A stretch of 64,000 bases of DNA from Eutreptiella sp. 'Long Island Sound 2002' (lineage: Eukaryota; Euglenozoa; Euglenophyceae; Eutreptiales; Eutreptiaceae): positions 41,356,064 through 41,420,063 of the forward strand of contig OZ038389.1 in assembly GCA_964036045.1 (NCBI GenBank), read 5' to 3'. Each line of letters starts with the position of its first letter. Positions within the stretch are counted from its first letter, which is position 1. The position numbers and the translations under genes are program-made. The notes under the pieces were generated by a model. That model was not told the DNA's origin. It searched no databases and saw nothing but the letters and a program-made list of their open reading frames with translations. Below, piece after piece: positions 10,404 through 22,800 of the stretch.

Positions 10404-11690
10404 AATTTCGCTTTTTCCGACGATGGTCCCTTTGGTCTGGGGAGGGGGGGTCCGGGGGGGATTTGGCACAAGGCCTCGGTATTGGGTTGTTTGCCTTTGG
10501 TAGCGCCTATTGGCCTCTCGCCACTGCTCATTCTGACCCTCCGTGGGCCCGAACGTGTTTTGGTTGTGTCAACGGAGCCCCTGGGGGGGGGGGTCGTCCG
10601 GGGGGGAGGGGAGGGACCCTCCTCCTGTGCGGAAACAACAACTTCAGCAAAGGCCTGGGGCCTGGGGTAGACCGTGCACCGTCCCGTTCCATCGCGCGTG
10701 ATGTGCGCGCGTCGGACGATCACAAGAGGAGGCATTGGCCGTGGCTGGCAATGCGCCGGGGCTTCGGGCCTCCGCACACCTGCAACCCACGCGGCGCCGG
10801 ACGAGCGCGCGCGCCGACCCGCCTCCACGACGCCACGGCACCCGCCACAAGCCCCGCGACCACCGCAAACACCGCCCACGCGAGGCTGTCGCTTGGGGTG
10901 TCCCGCCGCGGCCCCGGGAGACGCACTGCCTCGTGGGTCGCGCGGCGCGGCTGGGGGCCCGCAGGCGCATCGGCGACGGATACGGGGCGTCGGGGGCCAA
11001 TACGGTTGGCGGTCGGAGTCGAGGCCGCGACGGGAGGGGCGCGGCCCTGCACTGCCTGCACCGGTCGCGAAGGGGAGCCACCCACTGCGTACAGCTGAGG
11101 GGCGGGCGTGGGCTGCTGCACGGCTGCGGCGGTGGAGATTGCCACCTGCGGAAGCGAGGGCGAGGGGGGGACTGCGGTGGGGCGGAGGGGCAGTCATCGG
11201 GGAGGCGGGACGGCGACGGCGCTGGACGGGGTGCGCGGGCTGAAGAAGGGGTTTTTGTGAACCAATCCGGGGACCCTGTTCTGCTTCTTTGTGCGGTGTC
11301 CGGCGACGCTCAGAGGCGGGCACGCAGTGCAAGACTGTGGAGCTGCGCACCATCGGTCTGGGCAGGCACCCTATTACCGCCTGATCCGGTGTAACCCCCC
11401 CCCCCCACATTATCACGCACCGAAATAATACCACGCATGCATTTTGCCTCCCTGACCCAGCCCCAAGTAACAAAGCAAAACACTGTTGGTGAGGTGAACC
11501 ACGACCGTAAAACACAGTTATTTCTATTTCAGGAAAGCCAGCATGGACAGCTGCCATGCCGCGAGCTTGGGTTTGGGCTTGTGCTTTGCAGCTGCAACAT
11601 GTTTGGGCTGAATTTCCAGTGGGACAAATTGGTGGGTTCTCTGCAACCGAGACCCTGGAAGCGAGCGGGATCAGACACGACAAAAAAGAC
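10404..11690. other. R4 copy and very high G+C DNA, no gene seen
   Basis: An R4 copy lies at about 10452-10540 (GGCACAAGGCC after a G run, then GCGCCTATTGGCCTCTCGCC). The 609-codon minus frame (9863-11692) runs across R1, R2 and R4 repeats and is therefore not a gene. The 11.4-11.7 kb part is less biased and holds CACGCATGC-type repeats. Confidence 0.5.
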
Positions 11691-11705
11691 ATGGAACAGG
11701 GGGCT

Positions 11706-11800
11706 GGTCAAAATAATATCACGCACAAAATAATATCATGTGTCAAAATAATATCATGCACAAAATAATATCGTGCGTCAAAATCACATCACGCAAGTGA
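11706..11800. repeat. AT-rich 19-bp tandem repeat
   Basis: About five units of AAAATAATATCATGC(A/G)C with minor changes, then an imperfect AAGTGATATTATAA and a G run at 11811. Two related units lie at 11407-11435. It stands out sharply from the G+C-rich flanks. Confidence 0.8.
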
Positions 11801-12736
11801 TATTATAAAGGGGGGGGGGGGTTAGATGACAGTGATGCCCACAAGAAGCCATGAAAGGTACATGGTTGATACTGTAAGGGGACACAGTGCAGTATGTGCA
11901 ATGGTAAATCCCTTTTCGCAGCTTGGAAACACATGCACTGCCCTGTAAATTAGGTGGGTAGGTCTATGGAATAACCCCAATTCAGCGTGCATGTACCGCG
12001 TACAGTACTCCCTCTTGGGGAGGAGTAGCTGATACTCTGATTCCTTGAGCCAGCACGGTCACACATTCAACGACGGAGAGATACCGATGTCAGACAGATG
12101 CCCAGGATGGCTGCAGCCGTTTGCCAAGACTTATATGTCCACTGCTGGTCGGCGCAGGCTGTGCGAGGCAGTATGAAGGACTCGCCGTGCGAATGGCTCT
12201 GGCTGCTGCATGACGGCCGCATCTCCAACAAATGATCTACACAATGCAACATGGTGGGCATTGCCCTCCACGTGGCAAGACAAACAGGCAAGAGCCTGTG
12301 CTAAACCCACGAGCGCCTGCCCATCCTCCCTTTCTCCCTCTCCCGCTCCTGTACCCCATCCCCCGCAACACCTGCCCGACACCAGGCGTTGCAAGCAGCC
12401 ATGCTCTCATCGTGTTGGCCTTGCTGGCTGCCCAGGACACCGGTAGGAGTTTGTGCACAGTGGAGGCACGGTGCTCGTTTTCAGGGTGGGTTTTTTGGTG
12501 ACGCAACTGCCATAGTTGTTTTTTTTTTGTTACTTACTTTGTGAGTGTCTATTTTGTTCGATTTGCATTCTGCCATGGAATGCCCCAACCTTCTGGCCCT
12601 TAACATGGTGCCCATGCGCCAAGCAGGGGAGTTCTAACTATTCAATGTGCTCTTCAGTGGGCAGTCATGGCAACTTTTGACGGATGGGTAAACCCCCCGG
12701 CTCCGGAAGCAGGAAGGTCGACAAAAAACCCACTTC

Positions 12737-12859
12737 AATAGGTTTTACATTTTTACATTTTTACATTCTTAGGCAACCATGCCAGAGACCTCTGAGCAGA
12801 TCAGGCAGATGAGGCTCATGGAAAGGGGGTTATTGGCGTACTCCTCAAGCTTTGCAGGT
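12737..12859 (+). CDS. Candidate exon of unknown protein
   Basis: Three copies of TTTTACAT (12741-12770) make a pyrimidine-rich tract ending in TTCTTAG at 12771. An ATG follows at 12779. The frame then reads MPETSEQIRQMRLMERG and continues with LLAYSSSFA to a possible donor GCAG/GTGACA at 12859. Downstream, a different frame (AFALVRRHFARAG) looks more protein-like than the continuing one, which fits either an intron or a frameshift. No family recognised. Confidence 0.3.
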
Positions 12860-13901
12860 GACAGGGGTTGCACGCCAGCAACTCCTCTCCAAGTCCGCCG
12901 CCTTTGCCTTGGTGCGGCGTCACTTTGCCCGAGCGGGAAGCACAATTGGGGGCCAGGCACCCCGAAGACACACCTTTGTACACGTACTCGAGCGGTAGCC
13001 AACACACGCGGGTTCAGGTATGGAGTCGGCATAGACATTCCCCGAGACGTGACATGCACAAAACAAAATTGGATTCAAACCAAATTTTCAAGCGAAGTTT
13101 CAATGAAATTTCCAACGAAGTTTAGAATAATTTTCAAGGAACAAAAAAACTTTCAATGTTCATTGGCACATACACGCCCTTGGCCTACTTTGCTTCTAGA
13201 AACCATTTGCCGACCTTCGTTGCTCAAACGGGTCGCCTCCATGAGGCGGATGGATTCGTGTGTCATCCACACCACTTCTGGGGTGGGTTGCATCGTTCCC
13301 CACCAGCGGCTTCTTCGGGCCAAGTAGTGGCTTGCCTTGCCGCCAACAGCGCATGTGTTCAGCTCAGCCGATTGGCAAAGGAGCAGCTGTGAGCGCTGAG
13401 TTTTGAGATGTTGAAGTGCGAAGCATAGCAACGTGAGATAAGGTCTTGTGGCATTGCATGGCTCGCCCACCGGGGGCCCACGAAAGCAGGGAATGCCCCC
13501 CCCCCACCCCCAACCTTTCATAAATTTCACACATTGGCTAAGTGTTTGCACTGCGTGCGCACTGCGTGCATATTGCGCACACAGAGGCTAGGATACTCAC
13601 CCAAGAATACCTGTCACCTGTTTACTAGGGAGAAGACTGAAAGGTGTCAATACCATAGGGTTGGCCAGATGTCCATCGATACTTCTGGATGTAGTTATCA
13701 CCAACAGCATCGTCGAAGAAGAACTGTCCGGTCCTGGTGTCGACTCGCCACCATCGAGTATCGGCGATCGAGAGCCTTCGAGCGACGATGACCACGTTGA
13801 CTTCTTTGCAGTTGTGGACGTGGCCATACCGATCGATGATCTTGAGCATCTTGGTTCGAGAATCACCTTGAAGTCGACCAAGGTTTTGGTGCACATACTA
13901 T

Positions 13902-13971
13902 CTGTCGGGAAGAGCACTCTGCAGGGCGAATCAAACTGTCGGGAAGAGTACTCTGCACGGCGAATCGAACT
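13902..13971. repeat. 34-bp direct repeat
   Basis: CTGTCGGGAAGAG(C/T)ACTCTGCA begins at 13902 and again at 13936. It lies in a stretch (13.6-14.1 kb) open in several frames on the minus strand. One of these (13625-13894) reads like protein (RWWRVDTRTGQFFFDDAVGD) but I cannot assign it. Confidence 0.75.
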
Positions 13972-14322
13972 GCCTCTACGGATACGAGGCTCGCTGCAGT
14001 GTCGACAATGACGACGTCGAGATCCGGGTCGTGTCGACGGTGTACACTTTGTCGATGGGCCTCTTCTAAGGGGAAATGGTTGACAATTCAAATATGCCAC
14101 ATCCTAAATGCTTGGGAAGCCAAAAAAACCCTGGTACGGAACCAAAAACTTGTGAAAGGGGGCCAAAACTAGGGTTCGAGTATTTGCCGACATCCAAAAC
14201 TTCGCACTGCGTGCATGGCATTCCCATTATGAAAAATTTGAAATTTTCACGAAATGTTTCAAGCCGAAATTTAAATCTGAAAAATTCATGAAATTGTAGA
14301 ATCCTAAAACTAGAGCATAAAC

Positions 14323-14856
14323 ATGTGCGCTCTTGACACAGCAAAGAAAAAATCGCTGGAAACCCCAATGAAATTCTTAGGGCTCGGCGGCAGTGCGCCC
14401 CACGATTGCAGTCCTTCCCCTGATGTGTTGCCCCACGTACATTACTCGAATGGGCATTCCATTATGGTGCAGGTGAAAACCGAATCCTTCGTGAGAACAC
14501 TTGAAGTCCAACTCACTTGCACTGGTGCAAGTTCTTGTGTGAGCATTCCAGCATTAGGGCTCTGCTCTAACGCAATATTAGATCCAGTGCTTTGTTCGCC
14601 CGCCCTGATTACTCTTAAGATTTGGAATGATGAGGTCAACAAGCTGGCAAAAATGGCAACACACCAAAGGATGCCAGCAGGGGTGCCAATGCCGACCCGT
14701 CAAAAAATGAATCACGTCATAAAGATACAGCGAGAATTCCCCAGGTGCACACTGGGTATCATGGCTTCCAATGAAAGGGACACGGAGGATCATGTGGATC
14801 AAGTGGCTGTGGGCACACCAGCAATGGGAGGGCTGCAGGGCACCATGAGACCATAA
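14323..14856 (+). CDS. Open frame with a possible RNase H-like tail
   Basis: A 177-codon frame in less G+C-rich DNA. Residues near 105-120 read KIWNDEVNKLAKMATHQR, which resembles the C-terminal helix of LINE or retroelement RNase H domains (usually G-N-x-x-A-D-x-L-A-K). The catalytic residues upstream are not visible, so at best this is a fragment. It may also be chance. Confidence 0.2.
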   Translation: MCALDTAKKKSLETPMKFLGLGGSAPHDCSPSPDVLPHVHYSNGHSIMVQVKTESFVRTLEVQLTCTGASSCVSIPALGLCSNAILDPVLCSPALITLKIWNDEVNKLAKMATHQRMPAGVPMPTRQKMNHVIKIQREFPRCTLGIMASNERDTEDHVDQVAVGTPAMGGLQGTMRP

Positions 14857-14869
14857 GATCATCTTGTGC

Positions 14870-16060
14870 CCTCTATATTCTCAACACCATGGCACCACTT
14901 TGCATAAACAATCGATTCAGTGTGTGGCATGGAACGAGCCTTTTGAAAACTTGTGGAAAAACTCCTGCGGCCCATGGGAATCCTATGCCTCCGAGAGAGG
15001 ACAACACACAGCATCTTAGCATGTCGGTATCCGCATAGGATGGCCCTCTATGGGTGCGTGAGGTGATCCCATGCCCAACCTAGAGGCGCTTGGAACTCAG
15101 TCAAAGCTCAAACAAGAGCGGCAACCCAGATGAAGAATCGAGCAGGATACACGTATGTAAATTGCTGAAGTGGGCAACTTATCATGTACTACTGTTTTTT
15201 TGGCTCAGACCAAGGTGAGCTGGCGCAGCCTGCTCACTTCACAGCACTTGAGGTAACCCCTCGGAATCAAGGCTCAGAGCTGTCCAGTGCTACAATGACC
15301 CCCAAATGACTGTGGTAGCGGATCTGACATGTAGTGAGGATTTGCTGAGTCTGAAACCAGGTTATGCAGGTAGGCAACTTATCATGTACTAATTCAAAAT
15401 ATGGGTCCTGAAATCCCTAGACAATGTACAGTACGTAGGACACAACTGATGAGATTCCTTGGGGCGCATGGAGTACGGCATCACATGACACGCATGGTGC
15501 AATAGCTGAGAAACACCTGGTTTGTGGTATGCGAGGTCTATCCCTGTGGTCCGTCGCTCATTGGTCGCATGCCCCCTTGCAGGCGACCCCTAGAATAGAC
15601 AGCACTTGAGTCGGTTGCATAATGCCAGGGGGCGTAACCGCCGTCTTCCGTGTCAGGTTGACCCCTGTTTTTGACAGAGGCAGACACTGTATTTTATCTC
15701 CCGAGCGTAGTTTCAACGAGATTTTACGGGTGCACTTGCCTGCACTATGGCAGTCGCGTGACAAAACAATCACCCTGAAAACGATCACTGTGCTGCTGTG
15801 CACGTGCTGTGCTCAAGCTCCTTCTTTTGGTGGGGGCACAGAGCATCCATGAGCACGGCGCGTCGCATTAGCTGCAGTGCACCCCGTCACTGTACGGGCG
15901 TGCCAGTCCCCCCCTGCATAACCTGGTTTTAGGCCCAGCCAAGCCTCTCACTATGTGTCAGATTCACTACCACAGTCATTTGTGGGATCATCATGCAACT
16001 GGACAGCTCTGAACCTTTGATTGCGAAATCCAAGCACTAACTTAGAGTTTACAGAAACTA
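14870..16060. other. No firm gene; short direct repeats
   Basis: GCAACTTATCATGTACTA occurs at about 15176 and again at about 15376, 200 bp apart. A plus frame at 15622-15852 and a minus frame at 15558-15803 overlap and neither has a recognisable motif. Confidence 0.4.
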
Positions 16061-16079
16061 CGTCAGTGTCTTGGCGCCT

Positions 16080-16300
16080 CTATGGGGCTCGACTACAATG
16101 GTGGTGATCTGGGGAAATCCCCAGGTCTGCTATGACTGCGATCGGAGCAGCAGCATTGTGCTCTTTGTGCATGAGAACATTGTCCGGTTTGATGTCACAG
16201 TGCACATACCCCATGTTGTGCAGCAGCCGCAGTCCTTGGTGCATGTCGGTTGCGAGTTTGCCAAAATGCCGTTGCAATGATTGCAGCAATTCCGGAATCG
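16080..16300 (-). pseudogene. Protein kinase catalytic-loop fragment (subdomains VI-VII)
   Basis: Reading the minus strand, the frame gives a helix E-like segment (LATDMHQGLRLLHNMG) and the catalytic loop VHCDIKPDNVL. Here HCD replaces the usual HRD while the catalytic Asp, Lys and Asn are kept. About 15 residues further on is ADLGIS, the magnesium-binding DFG segment in DLG form. A stop follows ten codons later, before an activation segment. Subdomains I-V are not found upstream. The activation segment and subdomain IX lie only 36 bp away but on the plus strand. Together these suggest a kinase gene broken by an inversion, or two adjacent partial copies. An assembly error is the other explanation. 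Confidence 0.7.
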
Positions 16301-16335
16301 CTATCCGGTTCGGTTTCCAAGCCTGGCAACTGCAG

Positions 16336-16453
16336 GATATTACAATTGGATACCTAAGCCAACGGCATGTTTACGGACCGGCCACCCTTAGCCATGACTG
16401 GTTTTCTTGGGTCATGGTACTCTATGAGATGTTGGCCGGACGTGTCGGCCTTG
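16336..16453 (+). CDS. Protein kinase exon (activation segment end to subdomain IX)
   Basis: The segment lies between an acceptor-like CAACTGCAG at 16335 and a consensus donor G/GTAAGC at 16454. In phase 0 it reads TIGYLSQRHVYGP (the position of the usual GTxGYxAPE), then SHDWFSWVMVLYEMLAG, the subdomain IX signature with its invariant Asp. The Ala-Pro-Glu triplet is replaced, as in some divergent kinase groups. The reading strand is opposite to the catalytic loop fragment next to it. The donor is good enough that this may be a real exon. Its partner exons are not identified. Confidence 0.6.
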
Positions 16454-16459
16454 GTAAGC

Positions 16460-18900
16460 AGCCCTGGGAGAGATAGAGAGTGCATATTATGGAGCATAGA
16501 CCTTGGGCTTGAAGGCATTTGGGCCCATTCGCTGTTTCCCTGAGGGTCACGTGGTTGGGAGCCTTCGGCGCCGACAGAGCTAGAGGCTCCGCCGCTGACC
16601 TGGTGAGCAGCCCTGGGTCCACGGGAGCATACCAGAGCCGTTTTGCCGGAAACCTTCACAATATTGGACCAAACCTACCAGCGCAGACTGCAGGCGGCAC
16701 AGCTGACCGGGGAAACACCCCTTTTCCAGGCACACGCACATTAAAAGTGATTTCAAGAGGAATGGCGAATACGCGATTTAAATGGACCCTATTTTGGTAA
16801 GAGGTCAGCTACTGAGGCAGGACCATGTATGGTCCCAAAACCCCCGTCTGGGGGGATGAACCCGGCACCTCCAATTCAGTTATCGCCGCTTCTTGTCTTT
16901 TAACATCAGGCCTGTGCTGAATAGCAAATGGGCTCTCAGGCAGACGGCCCGGACTCTGCATCAGTGCTGCAGGCCACAGTGTTGCCACACGATTACTCGT
17001 GTGTACCGGTGGGAAGGCAAGAAACCCGGAACTGCAGTGTACGGGAACTGCACGCGGAAGCATCCCAAAAACATTCAGTGCGATGTGAAGAAGAAAAGAG
17101 GACTCAGAACATCACGATGAAAGGTCGAGCAAAAAGTATGAAGATGTGCTAGTCTCTGTAACCTCCGATTCCGTTATCGCCTCGACGGGTGTGCACAGTG
17201 CGCACATGGTGCAGGCACGCATGTCACCACGTCACGTGCTCCCCAAAAACAACAGCGGGATGGATGCGGACGTGTTGAAGAACACGTCCGCTCCAAATAC
17301 GAAAAGCGCAGTGGGCATTGGGGACACCTCATGGACACCGCACGGATGAGGGGAATCGCATGGAAATTCGACAAAGCGCGTGCACACGTGCGGGCAGTAG
17401 GGAGACCACACGGAGGAATGACAGAGGGAATGCATTGAAAGAGGTTCGTGCTGCATGTATGCCTCGTGAAATGGCAAATGCCGCATGGTCGCGGCGAGAT
17501 CACCTGAACCTGATCGGGATAAGGCTCTGGCTCTAGAGGGTGTGAATGAAGCACTCATCAAAGGCAGCCACAAGGAGCTGTCAGGACGGGGGCCCAGTAA
17601 CACCGAGTCAGCTGTACTCCATGGTACAGTGCTCCAGCGGCTCAGTAGGCTCCACCTGATCTCGGATCATGCCCGGAAGCGCTCTGCACCTTGGCACGTG
17701 CCAGAACGGCATGATGCTGGAGGCGGGCGTAGCTGGTGCCATGGCTGACAGGTAGGCTCGAGACGACTTAATGTGCTGCGTGTGGGGGGTGCAGCAGTGG
17801 GACCTCTTTCCACAAAGCAGCGATGAGGGTCAGACGGGGCAGATGAGGCCGTGCTTGCGCGGAACCCGCACCTGAAGTGTGGACACCTGACAGACCTACC
17901 GTATGACACGGATGTCCATCGTCGTACCCGCCCCCCCCCCCGCAAGAGCAACACCAAAGCTCCAAACTTTGACGGAAACAACACCTACTGTTGTTGCTTG
18001 CTGCGTTGTCTGCGCGTGCTGTGAGAAGACCCAAGCGGCGACCATGGCATCATAAATGTACTACTCATCCGGCGATTCCCCAATCCCCGCTTCCAAACGA
18101 CAAGACGGGACGGACGTGGGTGGCAGGACAGCCCCCGATCTCCCTAAAGTACCCCCCCCCCCGGCCTCAAATCACAGAAAACACTTCATCTTCATGGACC
18201 ACCCGAAAAAGCAACCGCCAAATTACACGGTTCCAAAAGGTGCAAAGGGCGTTGCTCTTGCAAAAAGGGGGGGGGGGGGCAGACAGAAGAGGTTCGGTAC
18301 CCATTGCGGTACAAATGGAAGTGCACGTCCTCATTCATTGCCGACCACAAAGACAATGGCCAAAAACTGGCGGTCAGACGGGCATCCCGCACGCGAACAA
18401 GGTCGTGCTTGTGCAAGGGGGAGGGGGGGGGGGGGGGGATTAGAAGGGACGGTGTGAGGCTTTGTGGCGGCGCACCGCTATGACCGTAACCGACTGGACA
18501 AAAAGCGTTATTGCACAGACCCCAGTTGTCAATTTCCAAAGGGTCCTCCGCAATTCCGGCCAAAAGACAAGCAATTCGCATTGTGTAATTTTGCATCTGC
18601 GATTTCAAACTTTGTTGCCTTCAAAACGCCGTTTTTCGATCGTTTTGGGTGTCTGCCCGTGGCAGTGTGCCAGACAGCTGCAAGGCTGGCGTGGTGACCC
18701 CCCCTCCCCCTCCCCCACCCTCACAAATGCAGTTCGACTTGCCCAGCGATGCAGTTGCAGACCACTTCCAGTCCCGATGCTTCTTGCGTGTTCCGGACGC
18801 ATTCAATTGTGTTCGCTGTCAACCGCTTGTCGATGTGTTGAGTGGTAGGCTGTCCACAGAGAATGCCAAGTGACCAGTACCGAATGGTGCCTTGAGTCCG
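16460..18900. other. No gene seen
   Basis: Short frames on both strands only. G or C runs lie at about 17930, 18156, 18269 and 18422. An 11-bp unit (GAGGTCAGGTT) is repeated just beyond, at 18940-18965. Confidence 0.4.
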
Positions 18901-19216
18901 CCACTCCTCCGGGGCCAACGAATGTTGCATAGCCGTCTTGAGGTCAGGTTGAGGTCAGGTTGAGGTGCAGGGGAGGGGGCCATAAAACAACGGATACAGC
19001 GCTCGCATATACCCCCGTGTCACAGGCATATGGTCATCGCCACAACTGCAGGGGGAGGGGGGGGGGGGCTCTGAAAGGGGGTGGGGGTGGGGCAGGGCTC
19101 CTGAGGCTGCGGCAATCGGGGAGTTGAGCAGGTGTCCGTGTCACGCGCAAACCAAGACCCAGGCACGAAGGGCAGGCCTATCACGGGGACGGAGGCATCC
19201 AGGGGCCCCAAACAGC

Positions 19217-19570
19217 TCAGCTGCTCAAAAGCAGCTCCGGCCGTTTCTTGAAGTGGAATCGCCGCGCGATCTTGCCCACGACGTGGTACTCGACGGGGCA
19301 GGCCTGCGAGTCCTCCGCGCCCTCTTGCGGCTCCGCGGGCTCCTCCTCCCGCTTCCGCTTCCGCAAGATGACGAGGTTGCCCTTCTCCTGCACCACGTTG
19401 CCCTCGAGGGCGTGGCGGCCGATCGTGAGGGTGCAGGTCTTGCCGTTGACGACCAGCTTCCCCAACTGCTTGTCAGTCAGCGGAGAACCATCTGTGGACT
19501 GGAGCACGCCCTGAAGCTCGATGAGGTCCCACTTCTGTGACCCATCGTCGCACTTCACCGGAATGATCAT
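19217..19570 (-). CDS. Ctf8-like subunit of the alternative clamp loader
   Basis: A 117-residue intact frame with no intron. Ctf8 pairs with Dcc1 and joins Ctf18-RFC, which loads PCNA and supports sister-chromatid cohesion in the nucleus. The product has the Ctf8 layout: an N-terminal strand MIIPVK, then KWDLIELQG at about residues 13-21. The core is KLVVNGKTCTLTIGRHALEG, followed by a strand pair LVILRKR. An acidic low-complexity insert EEEPAEPQEGAEDS follows, and the C-terminal strands are YHVVGKIARRFHFKKRP. Length fits the family (about 120). I chose the ATG at 19570 over one eight codons upstream (19594) because the family starts at this strand. Codon use is strongly G/C-ending. Assignment rests on motif order recalled from the family, not on a search. 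Confidence 0.8.
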   Translation of the reverse strand: MIIPVKCDDGSQKWDLIELQGVLQSTDGSPLTDKQLGKLVVNGKTCTLTIGRHALEGNVVQEKGNLVILRKRKREEEPAEPQEGAEDSQACPVEYHVVGKIARRFHFKKRPELLLSS

Positions 19571-19682
19571 GTGTCTGGGGGGAAGAGCGGGCACAGTCGT
19601 ACCGCAACAGGTTTGATTCGACCCCCGTGCAGCCCTCCAAGCCGTGTACCTCCGTCAAGTCTGTTGGCGAGCAGTCAAGCAG

Positions 19683-19878
19683 TGCATTCCCATGGAAGCA
19701 TGGGAGGCGGGGGGGGGGGGGGGGCTCCAGGGCGCCACTGTTTCCCCGACGGCAAGTGCCGGATTCAATGGCATTTGCAACCGACAGTAACCGCCCCCCA
19801 CCGCTTCGGCAACCTCCTCCAATCGCCTATTTGACCGCTTCCGGGGCCACCATCGAGGTCCCTTCCATTGGAATGCAT
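19683..19878 (-). repeat. R2 miniature inverted-repeat element, copy c
   Basis: Ends are TGCATTCCCATGGAAGC on the left and GGAAGG-type TTCCATTGGAATGCAT on the right, an imperfect terminal inverted repeat. A run of G (about 19707-19722) sits inside the left end, as in other copies. It lies about 110 bp upstream of the Ctf8 start. Confidence 0.75.
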
Positions 19879-19879
19879 C

Positions 19880-22800
19880 CCTGGAAGGGGGTCCACTGGT
19901 TGTCGGCTGTAGGCGAGGCCATCCGAGCGGCCCCTGTTGCTCTAGCAGCCCCCTGCTCCCGGGGGTTGTTCCGGGCCAATCAGCTTGTCAAGTGCCCTCA
20001 GAAGGCGAGTCGTGTGTGATGCCATGTCCTGGGGTCCCTCCCCCCAGAGCCTGCCCGGGACCCCATCGGCGCCCGCTGATCTGGAGAGGCCTCAGCAGGC
20101 CATTGCTTCAGGACCCCCGGGCGGGTGGGGGTCGCCAGTGAAATGCTGAGCGAGTATGCCGCTCGGTACCTCCGGTTGTGCGTACCTGTGCGCCTTTTGA
20201 GGAGGGAATCCTCCACTCGTGAATGGGGGATCAATGGTCGGTACTGATAGACTGAATGTCCCCGCCATAGACACTTTCAGCCGTTAGTCCAAGTGTGCTC
20301 AGGATTCAAGTTCACAATGTGTCCCCTTCTTGGTTGGGGTGCTCCACTATCTAAGTACAATGCACCGGTTGACGTGTGCGTTTGGCGTATGTACAGTGGG
20401 CGCCGCCGGATGCAGTCTCCGTGTTACCTCTGTGATTGTTGTATCTGTACCATCTTGTGCGTCGTCCGCCAATGACGGACTACATCAGACCACTGCTCTC
20501 CTTCCTTAGGTGCAAATGCTGGCACTCCTTCAGCCTTCCCAAGTCAGAGGCTAATTAGTTTCACGAGGGAAAGGAAAAGGGTGTACATACAACGGGTGGG
20601 CCACCACCTGGATGAAAAACTCGTGAATGGGGGGGGGGGGGGGGGGTTGTCCACGTGTTGGGCTGAGGGTGAAGGGGGCGGGTACACAAAACTGCGGGAG
20701 GTGCACTGTGTGTACGGAATCCGCCCAAACCAGAGGAGGGCAGGCCATGACATCAGGACTAACCGGCATGATCCTGACCTCATGTCAGACTCACTCAGGT
20801 CGACTTCCATCAGCACCGAGTGTTGCCTGGAGTTCGCCACCCGCTCGCGGCTATCGAATGTTTCTTCGTCGGGTTGAGGTCGGTTGCAGAAGAGGGCAGG
20901 CGAGGGGGGCATTGGTGTTGACCTTGGTGTTTGTGTTGACCTGCACAAAATGCCCATACCCCCCCCCGGGGGGCACAGCACATGTGAAACAGCACAGTTC
21001 AATCGTCAAAGCCGCACGGCCCCGGCGCCGTAAATTTGGGGCAAGTGCCCACTGCTTTTCGCAAACCTCTTACCTCAGAATTAACGGGAAAACATGTGTT
21101 TTACACACAAAAACCCATGGGGTACCACCAGGAAAAGAGGACATAAACGCAAAAGGATCCGGTGCTTGGTTGTGGGCTGGTCTTTCAGGTGCGACCTCTG
21201 TTGTGCGCGTGGGGTCCGTGTATCACGGTTGAGGCCACAGCCGTGTCGTTGAGAAATGGAAGTAGACCTGCGTACACACACTTTTTGGTTCAAAGGACGC
21301 ACATTTACGATGACTTTGCATGGCAGACTTGCACTTTATGTCCCCAAAAAGGCTGAAAGACCTGGTTTTGTTGTCAGGTACCGGGAGGGGGGGGGGGGCG
21401 GCGGGGGCTTGGAACGTGCAAAATTTGGAATGGCAAAATTCGGTGCGGTGAACATTTGGCACCAATTCGTAAAATACCGTGGCAAATTTTGGTCCAAAAT
21501 TCGCAGATTGTGGCACAAGAACACGCATACACCGCAATTGTAACCACCGTGACACCAAAACAAATGGCTTCGGTCCTTAAATACCACGGCAAATTTTGGT
21601 GCAATTTTGGTGTGCCAAATTTCGCCTATTCCATCCCCCCCCCCCGGGGTACCAGCGCCGTACACGTACACAAAAAAGGAGAAATTCAATGACAGTCAGA
21701 AACTGGAACCACTGGTCTAAAATTGGGCAACGGGGAAGCAACTGGGGTCCTCAATCGGGAGGGCAACTTTGCCGTGCTCGCCACCAGGACAAGAGGAAGG
21801 GGTGCTCCGGTGAATAAGGGGGAGCGACATTGGTGCCTGACAGAAATCAGGTTGGAGCTCGGCGCTCAGGCCGCGCGCCGGAAATCACAGTGGCGTGGGG
21901 ACCCCAAATAAAAAAACGGAATGTGCGGTTGACTCGTTCCGCGGCGCTGCCAAAGCGGAAGACCCGACTCTCTCTTGCACGCTCTTTGACCAATACCGAC
22001 CGAATGGCCAAAGGGCAGCCGCCCACTCCGTTGCACCCCCTCGCCCCCCCCCCAAAACGGCGTTGCTCGCGGCCTGCCCACAACGCAGTCTACGATTCCC
22101 TGACGCCCCTCCGGAGGCCGCTCTCTTCGTCTCCACTGCAGTGTCCCCAGTGGACATCCCTCATAGTCCGTTGCTTGTCGTCGCGGTTTGTTTGCGTGGC
22201 CTAACTTTGGATGTCGCCTCGACCCCGGTCACCGTCAGGTATAGCAAGGGTGCGTTCGAACAGCTGACAACCGTGGGAGGAGCCCCCCCCCAGCCCCCCA
22301 CCGTTCGCCCGAGGCAAACAAACCAACACCATGGCCCCGTGCCAAACCCCCCCCCTCCCCAACCGAAGAGACCATCGCGCGAAAAAAAAGAAAACGGAAT
22401 GTATCGTTGGGATTTTTTTTGTCGAGCAATTTTTGGCACACAAATTTTTGCCCCCCCTCCCCCCCCCCACACACACACCTCCTCTCCTCTCATACAGCCT
22501 TGAGCTAGAACCATCGCAAGCCCAAGCCCTTGAATACCCTCGTTCACGAGAGGTGGCAGAGCCCCTGGGCGCACGCCCAGAAAAGTCAAGAACTGCAGTA
22601 CTGAATTGATTTCATTTGTCGATGTCGCAGTTTATTTCGTGATGGTTTGCCTGTTTCGAGTGATAACAAAATTTTCTGTCATTGTTTCCGCTGTAAATCC
22701 AATGTCTGCGTTGCAGAAGCTGATGATGGCATAGTTTTGTGCCGAAATCCGGGTGCTTTCTTTCACATTGGCACTCCGAGAGTTTTCTGAGGCTTTGCTG

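Noticed and set aside
9863-11692. 609-codon minus open frame
   Set aside because: It runs across R1, R2 and R4 repeat copies and two G/C runs, and its product is Pro/Arg/Ala low complexity. The frame reflects composition.
16354-16659. Minus frame over the plus-strand kinase exon
   Set aside because: It is the antisense of the subdomain IX exon and shows no motif of its own.
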